DNA of 17,731 nt, from contig JAKONB010000150.1 of the NCBI GenBank assembly GCA_022702195.1, forward strand, positions 1 to 17,731, in the 5' to 3' direction. Position 1 is the stretch's first letter. Each line of letters starts with the position of its first letter. The notes under the pieces are model-generated. The model did no database searches, was not told the DNA's origin, and saw nothing but the letters and a program-made list of their open reading frames with translations. The position numbers and the translations under genes are program-made. This DNA comes from Beijerinckiaceae bacterium (GTDB lineage Bacteria > Pseudomonadota > Alphaproteobacteria > Rhizobiales > Beijerinckiaceae). This document shows positions 1 through 7,225 of the stretch, in pieces.

Positions 1-973
<973 letters not shown>

Positions 974-1309
974 GGTTTTCGATCTCTGCCTGTCGGGAGC
1001 CCGGAGCGCCGGGACCGGACGTGACGCCCGCTCGCGGAAAAAGAGGGTGCGGGACGGTTCCGGCCTGGTTCGGAACGGGTGAACCGGGCCGTATCGTCCC
1101 TATGGTTTTTCTATAGCCGATCTCTCCGGCCCAGGCCACCGACGCAGGCGAGCGGAAGACACCCCGAAAGATGTTGATGAACAAGGGCTTGCCGCCGGTT
1201 TTTCGCCGTGGGTTTCGGGCGCGCGCCCCGGGATGACGCCGCTTCGTCCCGCACTATCTCAAGATGGACCGTCGGCTGGGGCTGGCGACGATTCTGCAAG
1301 GGGACCGAC
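974..1309. other. Intergenic region between divergent gyrA and catalase-family gene
   Basis: About 335 bases with no credible gene; ORFs on both strands here lack homology-like composition and are shadows. The region should hold the gyrA promoter (minus) and the peroxidase promoter (plus). A relatively A/T-rich patch lies at about 1099-1114 (TATGGTTTTTCTATAG on the plus strand), but no clear -35/-10 pair can be assigned. A GTTC-N7-GTTC match lies at 1057-1071. An AAGGGGA Shine-Dalgarno at about 1298-1304 precedes the peroxidase ATG. Confidence 0.6.
1057..1071 (+). promoter_or_regulatory. GTTC-N7-GTTC match upstream of gyrA (weak LexA-box candidate)
   Basis: The sequence is GTTC CGGCCTG GTTC, which fits the core of the alphaproteobacterial LexA box (GTTC-N7-GTTC). 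It lies about 85 bases upstream of the gyrA start. The spacer is G/C-rich, unlike the A/T-rich spacers of typical sites. About one match every ~33 kb is expected by chance counting both strands, so this may be fortuitous. Confidence 0.2.
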
Positions 1310-2305
1310 ATGGTGAGATTTCGGGCGACGGGTCGTCAGGTCGCGGCCGCCATCGTGCTGTGCACGGCCATGGCCCCGGCCGTGCGGGCGGCGGAGGGCA
1401 CCACCGCCGAGCGGACCGTGGCGGTGATGAACACGCTCTGGGGCGCCCATCCGGGCCTGCGGGCCAACCACGCCAAGGGCGTGGTGGTGGAGGGCAATTT
1501 CGTCGCGACGCCCGAGGCGGCTTCCCTGAGCAAGGCGAGCCTGTTCGACGGCAAGCCGGTTCCGGTCACCGTGCGGTTCTCGGATTCCACCGGGTTGCCC
1601 GCCCTGCCCGACGGGTCCGGCCCGGCCAATCCACACGGCATGTCGCTCAAGTTCAAGCTCGCCGATGGCGGCGAGATGGACCTCGTGACCAACGCGCTGA
1701 AGTTCTTCCCCGTCGCCACCGGCGAAGAGTTCCTGGAACTGCTGACGGCGCTTTCCCAGACCGGGCCGGATGCGGCGAAGCCCACCGCCGTGGACCGGTT
1801 CATGGAAGCCCATCCACAGGCCCCCAAGGCCTTCGCCTCCACCGAGACCCCGGCGAGCTTCGCCCGCGAGGCCTATCACGGCGTCAACGCGTTCATCTTC
1901 GTGGATGCGCAGGGCAAGCGGCAGCCCTTCCGCTTCAACATCCTGCCGAGTGCGGGCGTTCAGCATCTCAGCGCCGAGGATTCGGCCAAGCGCGCGCCGA
2001 ACTACCTGATGGAGGAGATCGTCACGGCGGTGGGAGCCAAGCCGGTGACCTTCGCCCTCCAGGCTCAGCTCGCCGCGCCGGGGGACCAGACCAAGGATTC
2101 GAGCCAGCCCTGGCCGGACGACCGAAAGATCGTGACGCTCGGCACCATCACGTTGACCAAGGCGGTGCCAGACAGCGACGCGGTGCAGAAGACGCTGCTG
2201 TTCCTCCCCAGTAACGTCCCGGACGGGATCGAGATGTCGGACGATCCGCTGATCGATGCGCGCAACCAGGCCTACGCGGTCTCGTTCGGCAAGCGCTCGC
2301 AATAG
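1310..2305 (+). CDS. Secreted catalase-family peroxidase (SrpA-like mini-catalase)
   Basis: This is a heme-containing catalase-related protein, probably a periplasmic peroxidase consuming H2O2 or organic peroxides. It is 331 residues, far shorter than true catalases (~480 or more), and matches the 'catalase family peroxidase' (SrpA-like) group. Visible elements are a Sec-type signal peptide (residues 1-28, ending AVRA|AEG), the distal histidine in NHAKG (His54), the distal asparagine in DLVTN (Asn128), and the proximal heme-ligand pattern R-x3-Y near the end (Arg318, Tyr322). The ATG at 1310 has a strong AAGGGGA Shine-Dalgarno 5 bases upstream and puts the signal peptide at the N terminus; the longer reading frame from 1208 does not. 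The gene stands alone, divergent from gyrA. The family is clear; the natural substrate is inferred. Confidence 0.88.
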   Translation: MVRFRATGRQVAAAIVLCTAMAPAVRAAEGTTAERTVAVMNTLWGAHPGLRANHAKGVVVEGNFVATPEAASLSKASLFDGKPVPVTVRFSDSTGLPALPDGSGPANPHGMSLKFKLADGGEMDLVTNALKFFPVATGEEFLELLTALSQTGPDAAKPTAVDRFMEAHPQAPKAFASTETPASFAREAYHGVNAFIFVDAQGKRQPFRFNILPSAGVQHLSAEDSAKRAPNYLMEEIVTAVGAKPVTFALQAQLAAPGDQTKDSSQPWPDDRKIVTLGTITLTKAVPDSDAVQKTLLFLPSNVPDGIEMSDDPLIDARNQAYAVSFGKRSQ

Positions 2306-2561
2306 CCACGAAAAAGGGCGCGACACCTAGGGTGCGGCGCCTCGGCAACCGGTTCGTTCCGGGGCGTTGGATCGACCCAAGGATATGCGACCGCCGTCGT
2401 TCCGTGGGTCTGGGTCGCCATCGCGACGCCGGGGCGAGGTGGCCGATGCTCGGCGGCTCTCGCGGGCGGATCAGCCCACGCGACGACGCCGCAGGTGTGC
2501 TCTCCTCGCCGCAGACCCGCCGCGTTTCCGGGGCGATACTGGGCGCAAAGAGGAGGAATCC

Positions 2562-2723
2562 ATGCGCCGACACATCATCGCGATCTTGATCCTCGCCTGC
2601 GCTGCATCCGCCTGCGCATCGACACATGGGCGTGGCTCGAATGCGGCTTCCGACACTGCGTCGTCCCTCGATCCCAGCCGATCGAGGTCATGCTACGGTG
2701 GACCCGTCTACGTTCCCTGCTAG
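2562..2723 (+). CDS. Small putative lipoprotein (53 aa)
   Basis: This is a short ORF with a strong Shine-Dalgarno (AGAGGAGGA, ending 4 bases before the ATG). The product starts MRRH, then a hydrophobic stretch (IIAILILACAASAC) ending in a lipobox-like S-A-C with Cys18 as the likely lipidated residue. The mature part is about 36 residues, Ser/Arg-rich, and ends GGPVYVPC. It recalls small entericidin-like or unannotated outer-membrane lipoproteins, but I do not recognise a named family and assign no function. The stop codon lies 2 bases from a palindromic repeat. Support comes from the ribosome-binding site and signal sequence only; an orphan non-coding ORF remains possible. Confidence 0.6.
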   Translation: MRRHIIAILILACAASACASTHGRGSNAASDTASSLDPSRSRSCYGGPVYVPC

Positions 2724-2725
2724 CG

Positions 2726-2766
2726 CATCGTCCCGAAAGCGGGGTGCCGGCTTTCGAAAAACGATG
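2726..2766. repeat. Short palindromic repeat, copy 1 (family A)
   Basis: A 41-base element begins CATCGTCCCGAAAG and ends ACGATG. It folds with an outer CATCGT/ACGATG stem and an inner CGAAAG/CTTTCG stem. It is a shortened relative of the 44-base copies at 7121-7164 and 8765-8808. It starts 2 bases after the stop of the small lipoprotein gene, so it may also act as transcript-end structure. Confidence 0.75.
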
Positions 2767-2778
2767 ATGTTGAAACAA

Positions 2779-2829
2779 GACCGTAGCGCGGTGTCCTGGA
2801 ACTGGTTTCCAGGACGCCGCGCTACGGTC
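2779..2829. repeat. Long inverted repeat, 23-bp arms, 5-base loop
   Basis: The arms 2779-2801 and 2807-2829 are reverse complements with one G-T wobble, around a CTGGT loop. It lies 12 bases beyond repeat copy 1, mirroring the layout at 7121-7219, where a family-A repeat is also followed by a larger palindrome. There is no U-run, so it is not a classic terminator. It sits between the convergent lipoprotein and ssb genes. Confidence 0.8.
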
Positions 2830-3078
2830 CAGTTCGGTTTCCGCTCGATCCGAGGAGCGGTCACGACCGGAACACGTCTTCTCTTGGGTTCGGATGACCG
2901 CGACGGCCGCCCCGTCATCCCGGTTCCGCCTCGCGGTCCTGGAGTGAGGGGGGGCACGGGTTTTTCGGCGCCGTCCGCTACCCGGTGCAACAGCCCTGCC
3001 CCTCAGGGGGGAGACCGCACCGGCACCGGACCGGACAGATCCGCCGGACGCGGTGTCCGTCGCCAATCCGGCCGGTTC
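2830..3078. other. Intergenic region downstream of ssb, no gene seen
   Basis: These ~250 bases lie between the long inverted repeat and the ssb stop codon. Reading frames here are shadows without family resemblance. No RNA gene, promoter or U-tract terminator could be identified. A weak GGACA/TGTCC pairing just beyond the ssb stop could be part of a transcript-end structure, but it is too poor to call. Confidence 0.4.
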
Positions 3079-3654
3079 CTAGAACGGGATGTCGTCGTCG
3101 AGGTCAAAATTCGGCTTCGATCCGCCGCCACCGCTCGACGGGGCCGGCCGACGGTCGCCGCCACCCGAGGGGCGCCCACCACCGGACGAGCGGCCGCCGC
3201 CGTAATCGCCGCCGCGCTCGCCACCGCCGCCGCCGAAATCACCGCCGCCGCGGCTGATCTGGCCGCCGCTCTCCTCGTCCATGCCCATCTCGCCGCCGCC
3301 GCTGCGGCCGTCGAGCAGGGTGAGCTCACCCCGGAAGCGCTGGAGCACCACCTCGGTGGTGTATTTCTCGACGCCGGACTGGTCGGACCATTTGCGGGTC
3401 TGAAGCTGGCCCTCGATGTAGACCTTCGAGCCCTTGCGCAGATACTGCTCAGCCACGCGGGCGAGGTTCTCGTTGTAGATCACCACCGAGTGCCACTCGG
3501 TCTTTTCCTTGCGCTCGCCCGACATCTTGTCCTTCCAGGACTCGGACGTGGCGATGCGCAGGTTGACGACGGGATCGCCGGAGCCCAGGCGCCGCGTTTC
3601 GGGATCGCGCCCGAGATTGCCCACCAGGATCACCTTGTTCACGCTGCCGGCCAT
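3079..3654 (-). CDS. ssb: Single-stranded DNA-binding protein SSB
   Basis: SSB coats single-stranded DNA during replication, repair and recombination and recruits partners through its acidic tail. The 191-residue protein has the OB fold at about residues 3-112 (MAGSVNKVILVGNLGRDPET at the start; Trp40 and Trp54 at DNA-contact-type positions). A long Gly/Ser/Arg-rich disordered linker (about 118-182) follows, then the canonical partner-binding tip DDDIPF at 186-191. Length is normal for alphaproteobacteria. The ATG at 3652-3654 is preceded by a GAGAGGAGAG Shine-Dalgarno. A LexA-type site lies 160 bases upstream. In many relatives ssb adjoins uvrA and lies near gyrA. Here gyrA is nearby on the same strand, but uvrA is not adjacent. 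Confidence 0.98.
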   Translation of the reverse strand: MAGSVNKVILVGNLGRDPETRRLGSGDPVVNLRIATSESWKDKMSGERKEKTEWHSVVIYNENLARVAEQYLRKGSKVYIEGQLQTRKWSDQSGVEKYTTEVVLQRFRGELTLLDGRSGGGEMGMDEESGGQISRGGGDFGGGGGERGGDYGGGRSSGGGRPSGGGDRRPAPSSGGGGSKPNFDLDDDIPF

Positions 3655-3813
3655 GCCGCTCTCCTCTCGATCGATCTCACGGGCGTCGCCGACGATCTGC
3701 CCCTGAAGAACGGATCGCCTCTCTGCCGCCTGTCATGGGCCGTCGCGGACCGGCCGGCAATCGCGTGCCAGCCTGTTGTCCACGGAACTCCGAGTCCGGT
3801 GGGCGGCCATCAT

Positions 3814-3828
3814 GTTCTATCTTTGTTC
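3814..3828 (-). promoter_or_regulatory. LexA (SOS) box upstream of ssb
   Basis: The plus strand reads GTTC TATCTTT GTTC, i.e. GAACAAAGATAGAAC on the coding strand of ssb. This fits the alphaproteobacterial LexA direct repeat GTTC-N7-GTTC, including the A/T-rich spacer of known sites. It lies in the only long gap upstream of ssb and 160 bases from its start codon. SOS control of ssb (often shared with uvrA) is established in this class; control here is inferred from the site. Confidence 0.75.
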
Positions 3829-3885
3829 GATCTCTCGGGCAAGATATCGGCGGGGAAGCCGACACCTCGTCCGGGGGGCGATCGC

Positions 3886-4902
3886 TCAGGCGAGCTTGAC
3901 GATCAGCTTGCCGAAATTGCGGCCCTTGAGCAAACCCGCGAAGGCGTCGGGTGCGTTCTCCAGCCCGTCGATGATATCCTCGCGGTGGCGGATGCGCCCC
4001 TCGCGCAGCCAGCCCCCGACCTCCTCGAGGAAGGCCGCCTCCTGCGCGGCGAAATCCCAGACGATGAAGCCCTGGAGATGCAGGCGCTTCGACAGCACCG
4101 CGCGCATCAGCACGGGGATGCGGTCGGGGCCGGGGGGCAGTTCTGTGGCGCTGTAGCCCGAGACCAGGCCGCAGACGGGGAGCCGGGCGAAATCGTTGAG
4201 CAGCGGTAGCACCGCGTCGAAGACCGCGCCGCCGACATTCTCGAAATAGACGTCGATGCCCTGGGGACAGGCGGCGGCCAGATCGTCCGCGAAGCTGTCA
4301 CTCCGGTGGTCGATGGCCGCGTCGAAACCGAGTTCTCCGGTGAGATAGGCGCATTTCTCCGGCCCGCCGGCGATGCCCACCGCCCGCGCGCCCTTCAGCT
4401 TGGCGATCTGGCCGACGAGCGAGCCCACCGGCCCGGCGGCGGCGGCCACCACCACGGTCTCGCCGGGCTTCGGCCGGCCGATATTGAGGAGGCCCGTATA
4501 GGCGGTCATGCCCGGCATGCCGAGCACGCCGAGCGCCGTGGTGACGGGGGCCGCCGCCGGATCGAGCCGGCGCAGACCCTTGCCGTCGGAGAGGGCGAAA
4601 TCCTGCCAGCCGCCGAAGCCCACCACCGTTTCTCCCACCGGGTGATCGGGATGGTGCGAAGCCACCACCTCGGCCACCGTTGCGCCCACCATGGTGTCGC
4701 CGATGGCGACGGGGGCGGCGTAGGATTTCGCCGCGCTCATGCGCCTCCGCATGTAGGGATCGAGGGAGAGGTAGCGGTTGCGCAGCAGCACCTCGCCCTC
4801 CTGCGGCGTCGGCACCCGCCCCTCCTCCAGCCGGAAGTGACTCGCATTCGGCTCGCCATGCGGGCGGGCGGCGAGGACGATCCGTCGATTGACTTGGCTC
4901 AT
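3886..4902 (-). CDS. NADP-dependent MDR oxidoreductase (CurA / leukotriene B4 dehydrogenase type)
   Basis: This is a zinc-independent medium-chain reductase predicted to reduce C=C bonds of alpha,beta-unsaturated ketones or aldehydes with NADPH in the cytoplasm. The N-terminal segment VNRRIVLAARPHGEP and the SLDPYMRRRMS block (46-56) are hallmarks of the CurA/PTGR family. The Rossmann part holds AAAAGPVGSLVGQIAK (153-168) and GIAGGPEK (176-183), and YFENVGG follows further on. No zinc-ligand cysteine cluster is seen. I chose the ATG at 4900-4902 (338 aa) because it aligns with CurA and has GGAGA 10 bases upstream. An in-frame ATG at 4921-4923 adds seven residues and is an alternative. It is co-directional with ssb but separated by ~230 bases including the SOS site, so likely independent. 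The family is certain; the substrate is unknown. Confidence 0.9.
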   Translation of the reverse strand: MSQVNRRIVLAARPHGEPNASHFRLEEGRVPTPQEGEVLLRNRYLSLDPYMRRRMSAAKSYAAPVAIGDTMVGATVAEVVASHHPDHPVGETVVGFGGWQDFALSDGKGLRRLDPAAAPVTTALGVLGMPGMTAYTGLLNIGRPKPGETVVVAAAAGPVGSLVGQIAKLKGARAVGIAGGPEKCAYLTGELGFDAAIDHRSDSFADDLAAACPQGIDVYFENVGGAVFDAVLPLLNDFARLPVCGLVSGYSATELPPGPDRIPVLMRAVLSKRLHLQGFIVWDFAAQEAAFLEEVGGWLREGRIRHREDIIDGLENAPDAFAGLLKGRNFGKLIVKLA

Positions 4903-5041
4903 GGGCGCGGCGTCTCCGGGCATGGGGTTTCGGGGGTTCGGCCCTCAGATGGGACGGACCCGCCCTATCCGCAAACCGGACGGGTGCCGGTGGGCGCTCT
5001 CGGCGTTGTCTCTTCGCTGAATGCGACGGGAGGAGACGCGG

Positions 5042-5452
5042 ATGCCCAACCGGATGGTCGTAGGCTTGGCCCTGCTCGCCGGAATGCTGATCTGTGCCGG
5101 TCAGGCGCGGGCGGCGGAGGATCCGCTCGGCGCCTATCGGTGGAAGGCCCGTCTCCTGGTGATCTCGGCGCCCGATGGCGGCGACCGGCGCGTGGCGGTC
5201 CAGCGCGCGGCCGCCGCCGCCGCGACGGCCGGCATGGCGGAGCGGGATCTGGTGATCGTCGAGGCGCTGGGGTCCGACGCGCCCGCGCGCCGCCTGCGGG
5301 ATCGGCTCGGTTTGCCGGATGACGCGTTCCGCGTCGTGCTCATCGGCAAGGATGGAGGCGCCAAGCTCACGCGCGACGCACCGATCCCGACGCGAACCCT
5401 GTTCGCGACCATCGACGCGATGCCGATGCGGCGGGACGAGAGCCGTCGCTGA
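5042..5452 (+). CDS. Secreted DUF4174 domain protein
   Basis: This is a 136-residue exported protein of unknown function. Residues 1-24 form a signal peptide (MPNRMVVGLALLAGMLICAG, cleavage near QARA|AED). The mature part begins with the DUF4174-type opening LGAYRWKARLLVISAP, followed by QRAAA and ERDLVIVEAL. The C-terminal half (LGLPDDAFRVVLIGKDGGAKL) resembles the thioredoxin-like strand pattern described for this family, but no Cys-x-x-Cys is present, so redox activity is not supported. The start at 5042 is set by GGGAGGAG 6 bases upstream; an upstream in-frame ATG at 5021 lacks a good site. It is divergent from the MDR oxidoreductase and convergent with the glycine-rich gene. Domain assignment is from memory of the family pattern. 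Confidence 0.8.
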   Translation: MPNRMVVGLALLAGMLICAGQARAAEDPLGAYRWKARLLVISAPDGGDRRVAVQRAAAAAATAGMAERDLVIVEALGSDAPARRLRDRLGLPDDAFRVVLIGKDGGAKLTRDAPIPTRTLFATIDAMPMRRDESRR

Positions 5453-5465
5453 GGCTCGGGCGACG

Positions 5466-5490
5466 AAAAAGGGGCCGCGTGGGCGGCCCC
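5466..5490 (-). terminator. Rho-independent terminator of the glycine-rich gene
   Basis: Read on the minus strand there is a GGGGCCGC/GCGGCCCC hairpin (8-bp perfect stem 5471-5478 / 5483-5490, 4-base loop) directly followed by TTTTT (5466-5470). It lies 30 bases past the stop of the minus-strand glycine-rich gene. The plus-strand DUF4174 gene could also end at the hairpin, but it has no U-run in that direction. Confidence 0.8.
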
Positions 5491-5520
5491 TCCCTGGTCG
5501 GACAGGCTTCGGTCGGAGCC

Positions 5521-6069
5521 TCAGTAGCAGCGCTCGACCAGGACCCGGCGGTAGCCGTAGGGCGTCCAGCGAACGCGCGGGACGGTGTAGCAGCCGCCGC
5601 CATAGCCGTAATCGCCGCCGTAACCGTAGCCCACCGGGGCGTAGCCGCCGCCATAGCCGTAACCGTAGCCCGGATAGCCGTAGCCGCCGTAGAGTCCGCC
5701 GGCCGCCAGGCCCAGACCGACGCCGAGACCCAGGCCCCCGAGTCCGTAGCCGAACCCGCGACCATAGCCGCGCCCGTAATATCCGCCGCGATAGCCGCCA
5801 TATCCGCCGCGATAGCCGCCGAAGCCGCCGCGATGGAAGCCCCCGCGGTATCCGCCGAACCCGGCATTGCGGAAGCCGCCGCCGCCGAAGCCGCCCCGGA
5901 AGCCACCGCCACCGAATCCACCGCGAAAGCCGCCGCCGCCGAAGCCGCCATGGCCGAACCCGCCGCCATGGAAGCCGCCACCGCCGAATCCGCCGCGGGC
6001 TTCGGCCTCGGCCGGGAGCATCGCCAGCGCACCGACCATCGCGGCGGAAGCCAGAACAACGCGTTTCAT
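5521..6069 (-). CDS. Secreted glycine/tyrosine-rich repeat protein
   Basis: This is a 182-residue exported low-complexity protein. Residues 1-24 are a signal peptide (MKRVVLASAAMVGALAMLPA, cleavage near AEA). Residues 25-72 are tandem GGFGGGGFRG-like units. Residues 72-105 switch to GGYRGGY units. Residues 108-127 are a Gly/Leu/Val stretch, then YGYGGG units. The tail CYTVPRVRWTPYGYRRVLVERCY (160-182, shown in part: Cys160 and Cys181) is not repetitive. Such proteins are often labelled 'sulfur globule protein' by composition only; I do not endorse that function. The ATG at 6067-6069 gives the signal peptide and has CGGAGA ~10 bases upstream; the longer frame does not. It stands alone with its own terminator. 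A structural envelope or surface role is a guess. Confidence 0.8.
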   Translation of the reverse strand: MKRVVLASAAMVGALAMLPAEAEARGGFGGGGFHGGGFGHGGFGGGGFRGGFGGGGFRGGFGGGGFRNAGFGGYRGGFHRGGFGGYRGGYGGYRGGYYGRGYGRGFGYGLGGLGLGVGLGLAAGGLYGGYGYPGYGYGYGGGYAPVGYGYGGDYGYGGGCYTVPRVRWTPYGYRRVLVERCY

Positions 6070-6110
6070 CTCATCGATCTCCGAGAGCGTGAATCGTCCC
6101 CATGCCGGAA

Positions 6111-6136
6111 AACGCCGAGGGGTACAGAACGGTTCA
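6111..6136 (-). promoter_or_regulatory. Possible EcfG-type stress promoter of the glycine-rich gene
   Basis: On the minus strand TGAAC is followed after 17 bases by CGTT, one mismatch from the general-stress sigma (EcfG) consensus GGAAC-N16/17-CGTT. It lies ~42 bases upstream of the start codon, a plausible distance. With one mismatch, chance is a real possibility. Confidence 0.3.
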
Positions 6137-6332
6137 AGGTGCATCGTGTCCTCCCCCTTTCGTGATCCGCCGCTGGCGGTTCCGCCATGTTCCCGGTCGT
6201 CCGGAGCCTTCGGGGCGACTGGCTTCCCTTGAAAGCGGGGGTGTTTCGGGTGAGGAGATGCGGCGCGGGCGGCGATCCTCACCGGCCGGGCGCGCGTTCG
6301 ACCCCCCCTGCCGCCGGATTCAGGTCAGCCCG

Positions 6333-7118
6333 ATGATGCCTTCTTGCCGGACCGATGGTGTGACGCGGCGCGCATTCGGCCGGGCCGCAGCCCTCCTCCT
6401 CGCGGCGGCGATCGGGCTCGCCGCGCCGCCGGCCGGGGCCGCGCCGGCTGCCGGACCCTGCACGGCGGTCCAGGCCGAGGGCGAGACCTTCACGGTCTGC
6501 ACCATCGACCTGCGCCGCGACGCGGTGCGGGTGTTCTGGCTGGGGGCCGACGGCCTGCCCTACTCCTCCCTAGGCACGCTCGCCGAGAAGCAGGGTCCGC
6601 GCCTCAGCTTCGCGATGAATGCCGGCATGTACGACAAGGGCCAGGCGCCGGTGGGACTCTACGTGGAGAACGGGCGTGAGATGAAGGGCGTCTCCACCGC
6701 CAACGGCCCCGGCAATTTCCACCTCAAGCCCAACGGCATCTTCTACGTGAAGGGCGACCGCGCCGGGGTGATGGAGACCGGCCGCTACCTCAAAGCCCAT
6801 CCCAAGCCGGATTTCGCCACGCAATCCGGCCCGATGCTGGTGGTGGACGGCAAGATCCACCCCAAGATCTCGACGGATGGCCCGAGCCAGAAGATCCGTA
6901 ACGGCGTCGGCGTGCGCGAGGACGGGCGCGTGGCCGTCTTCGCGATCTCCGAGCGCCCGGTGACGTTCGGCGCCTTCGCGCGGCTGTTCAAGGACGAACT
7001 CGGCTGCCGCAACGCCCTGTTCCTCGACGGCAGCGTCTCCAGCCTCTACGCGCCCAACCTCAACCGCTCCGACCTCAGCCGCCCGCTGGGTCCGATGGTC
7101 GGGGCGGTGGCGCGCTGA
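6333..7118 (+). CDS. Exported phosphodiester glycosidase family protein (NAGPA/DUF2233 fold)
   Basis: This is a 261-residue protein of the phosphodiester glycosidase (NAGPA-type, formerly DUF2233) family, predicted to act outside the cytoplasm on phosphodiester-linked sugars. Family motifs are in order: FAMNAGMYD (93-101), APVGLYVENG (105-114), GNFHLKPNGIFYV (127-139), QSGPMLVVDGKI (164-175), NGVGVREDGRV (190-200) and CRNALFLDGSVSSLYAP (225-241). The N terminus TRRAFGRAAALLLAAAIG (11-28) carries twin arginines and resembles a Tat signal. Export is clear; the Tat route is inferred. Start choice is uncertain: tandem ATGs at 6333 and 6336 with only a weak AGGTC upstream, or an ATG at 6258 with GAGGAG too close. 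The stop codon lies 2 bases before a palindromic repeat. The true substrate is unknown. Confidence 0.85.
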   Translation: MMPSCRTDGVTRRAFGRAAALLLAAAIGLAAPPAGAAPAAGPCTAVQAEGETFTVCTIDLRRDAVRVFWLGADGLPYSSLGTLAEKQGPRLSFAMNAGMYDKGQAPVGLYVENGREMKGVSTANGPGNFHLKPNGIFYVKGDRAGVMETGRYLKAHPKPDFATQSGPMLVVDGKIHPKISTDGPSQKIRNGVGVREDGRVAVFAISERPVTFGAFARLFKDELGCRNALFLDGSVSSLYAPNLNRSDLSRPLGPMVGAVAR

Positions 7119-7120
7119 AA

Positions 7121-7164
7121 CATCGTCCCGAAAGGTGGTCTCCGGCTTTCGGAGAAAGACGATG
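7121..7164. repeat. Short palindromic repeat, copy 2 (family A)
   Basis: A 44-base element (CATCGTCCCGAAAGGTGG at the left, GACGATG at the right) forms a hairpin with outer CATCGTC/GACGATG and inner CCGAAAG/CTTTCGG stems. It matches copy 3 at 38 of 44 positions and is two bases past a stop codon, as copy 1 is. Confidence 0.85.
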
Positions 7165-7180
7165 AAAAACGTGAGACTCG

Positions 7181-7219
7181 AGAGCATCGTCCCGGATCCG
7201 ATTTCCGGGACGATGCTCT
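7181..7219. repeat. Perfect 16-bp inverted repeat between convergent genes
   Basis: The arms 7181-7196 (AGAGCATCGTCCCGGA) and 7204-7219 are exact reverse complements around a 7-base loop. The left arm shares the AGAGCATCG-CCCG core of family-A repeats. It begins 6 bases beyond the stop of the minus-strand 118-residue gene and probably serves as transcript-end structure for it. A TTTTT on that strand follows about 10 bases later. Confidence 0.85.
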
Positions 7220-7225
7220 GAGCCG

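Noticed and set aside
2311..2343. Imperfect G/C hairpin after the catalase-family peroxidase as a terminator
   Set aside because: The stem is interrupted by mismatches and the A-run lies on the wrong side for the plus-strand gene.
2345..2369. GCAAC-N15-CGTT upstream of the small lipoprotein gene as an EcfG promoter
   Set aside because: The spacer is one base too short, the -35 has a mismatch, and it lies ~190 bases from the start codon.
3115..3330. Tandem CCGCCG-rich stretch as a possible repeat array or CRISPR-like element
   Set aside because: It is simply the Gly/Ser/Arg-rich linker of SSB read on the other strand. There is no unit-spacer structure.
3677..3865. 62-codon minus-strand ORF upstream of ssb
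   Set aside because: It overlaps the LexA site and ssb promoter region, has no good ribosome-binding site and Arg/Pro-rich shadow composition.
2626..4209. 527-codon plus-strand ORF across the repeats and ssb
   Set aside because: It overlaps ssb on the opposite strand and runs through non-coding palindromes. Composition is that of a G+C-rich shadow frame.
5479..6165. Long plus-strand Ala-rich ORF opposite the glycine-rich gene
   Set aside because: It is the complement of GGN-type glycine codons, which reads as GCC-rich alanine. It has no ribosome-binding site, and the minus-strand gene has a signal peptide and terminator.
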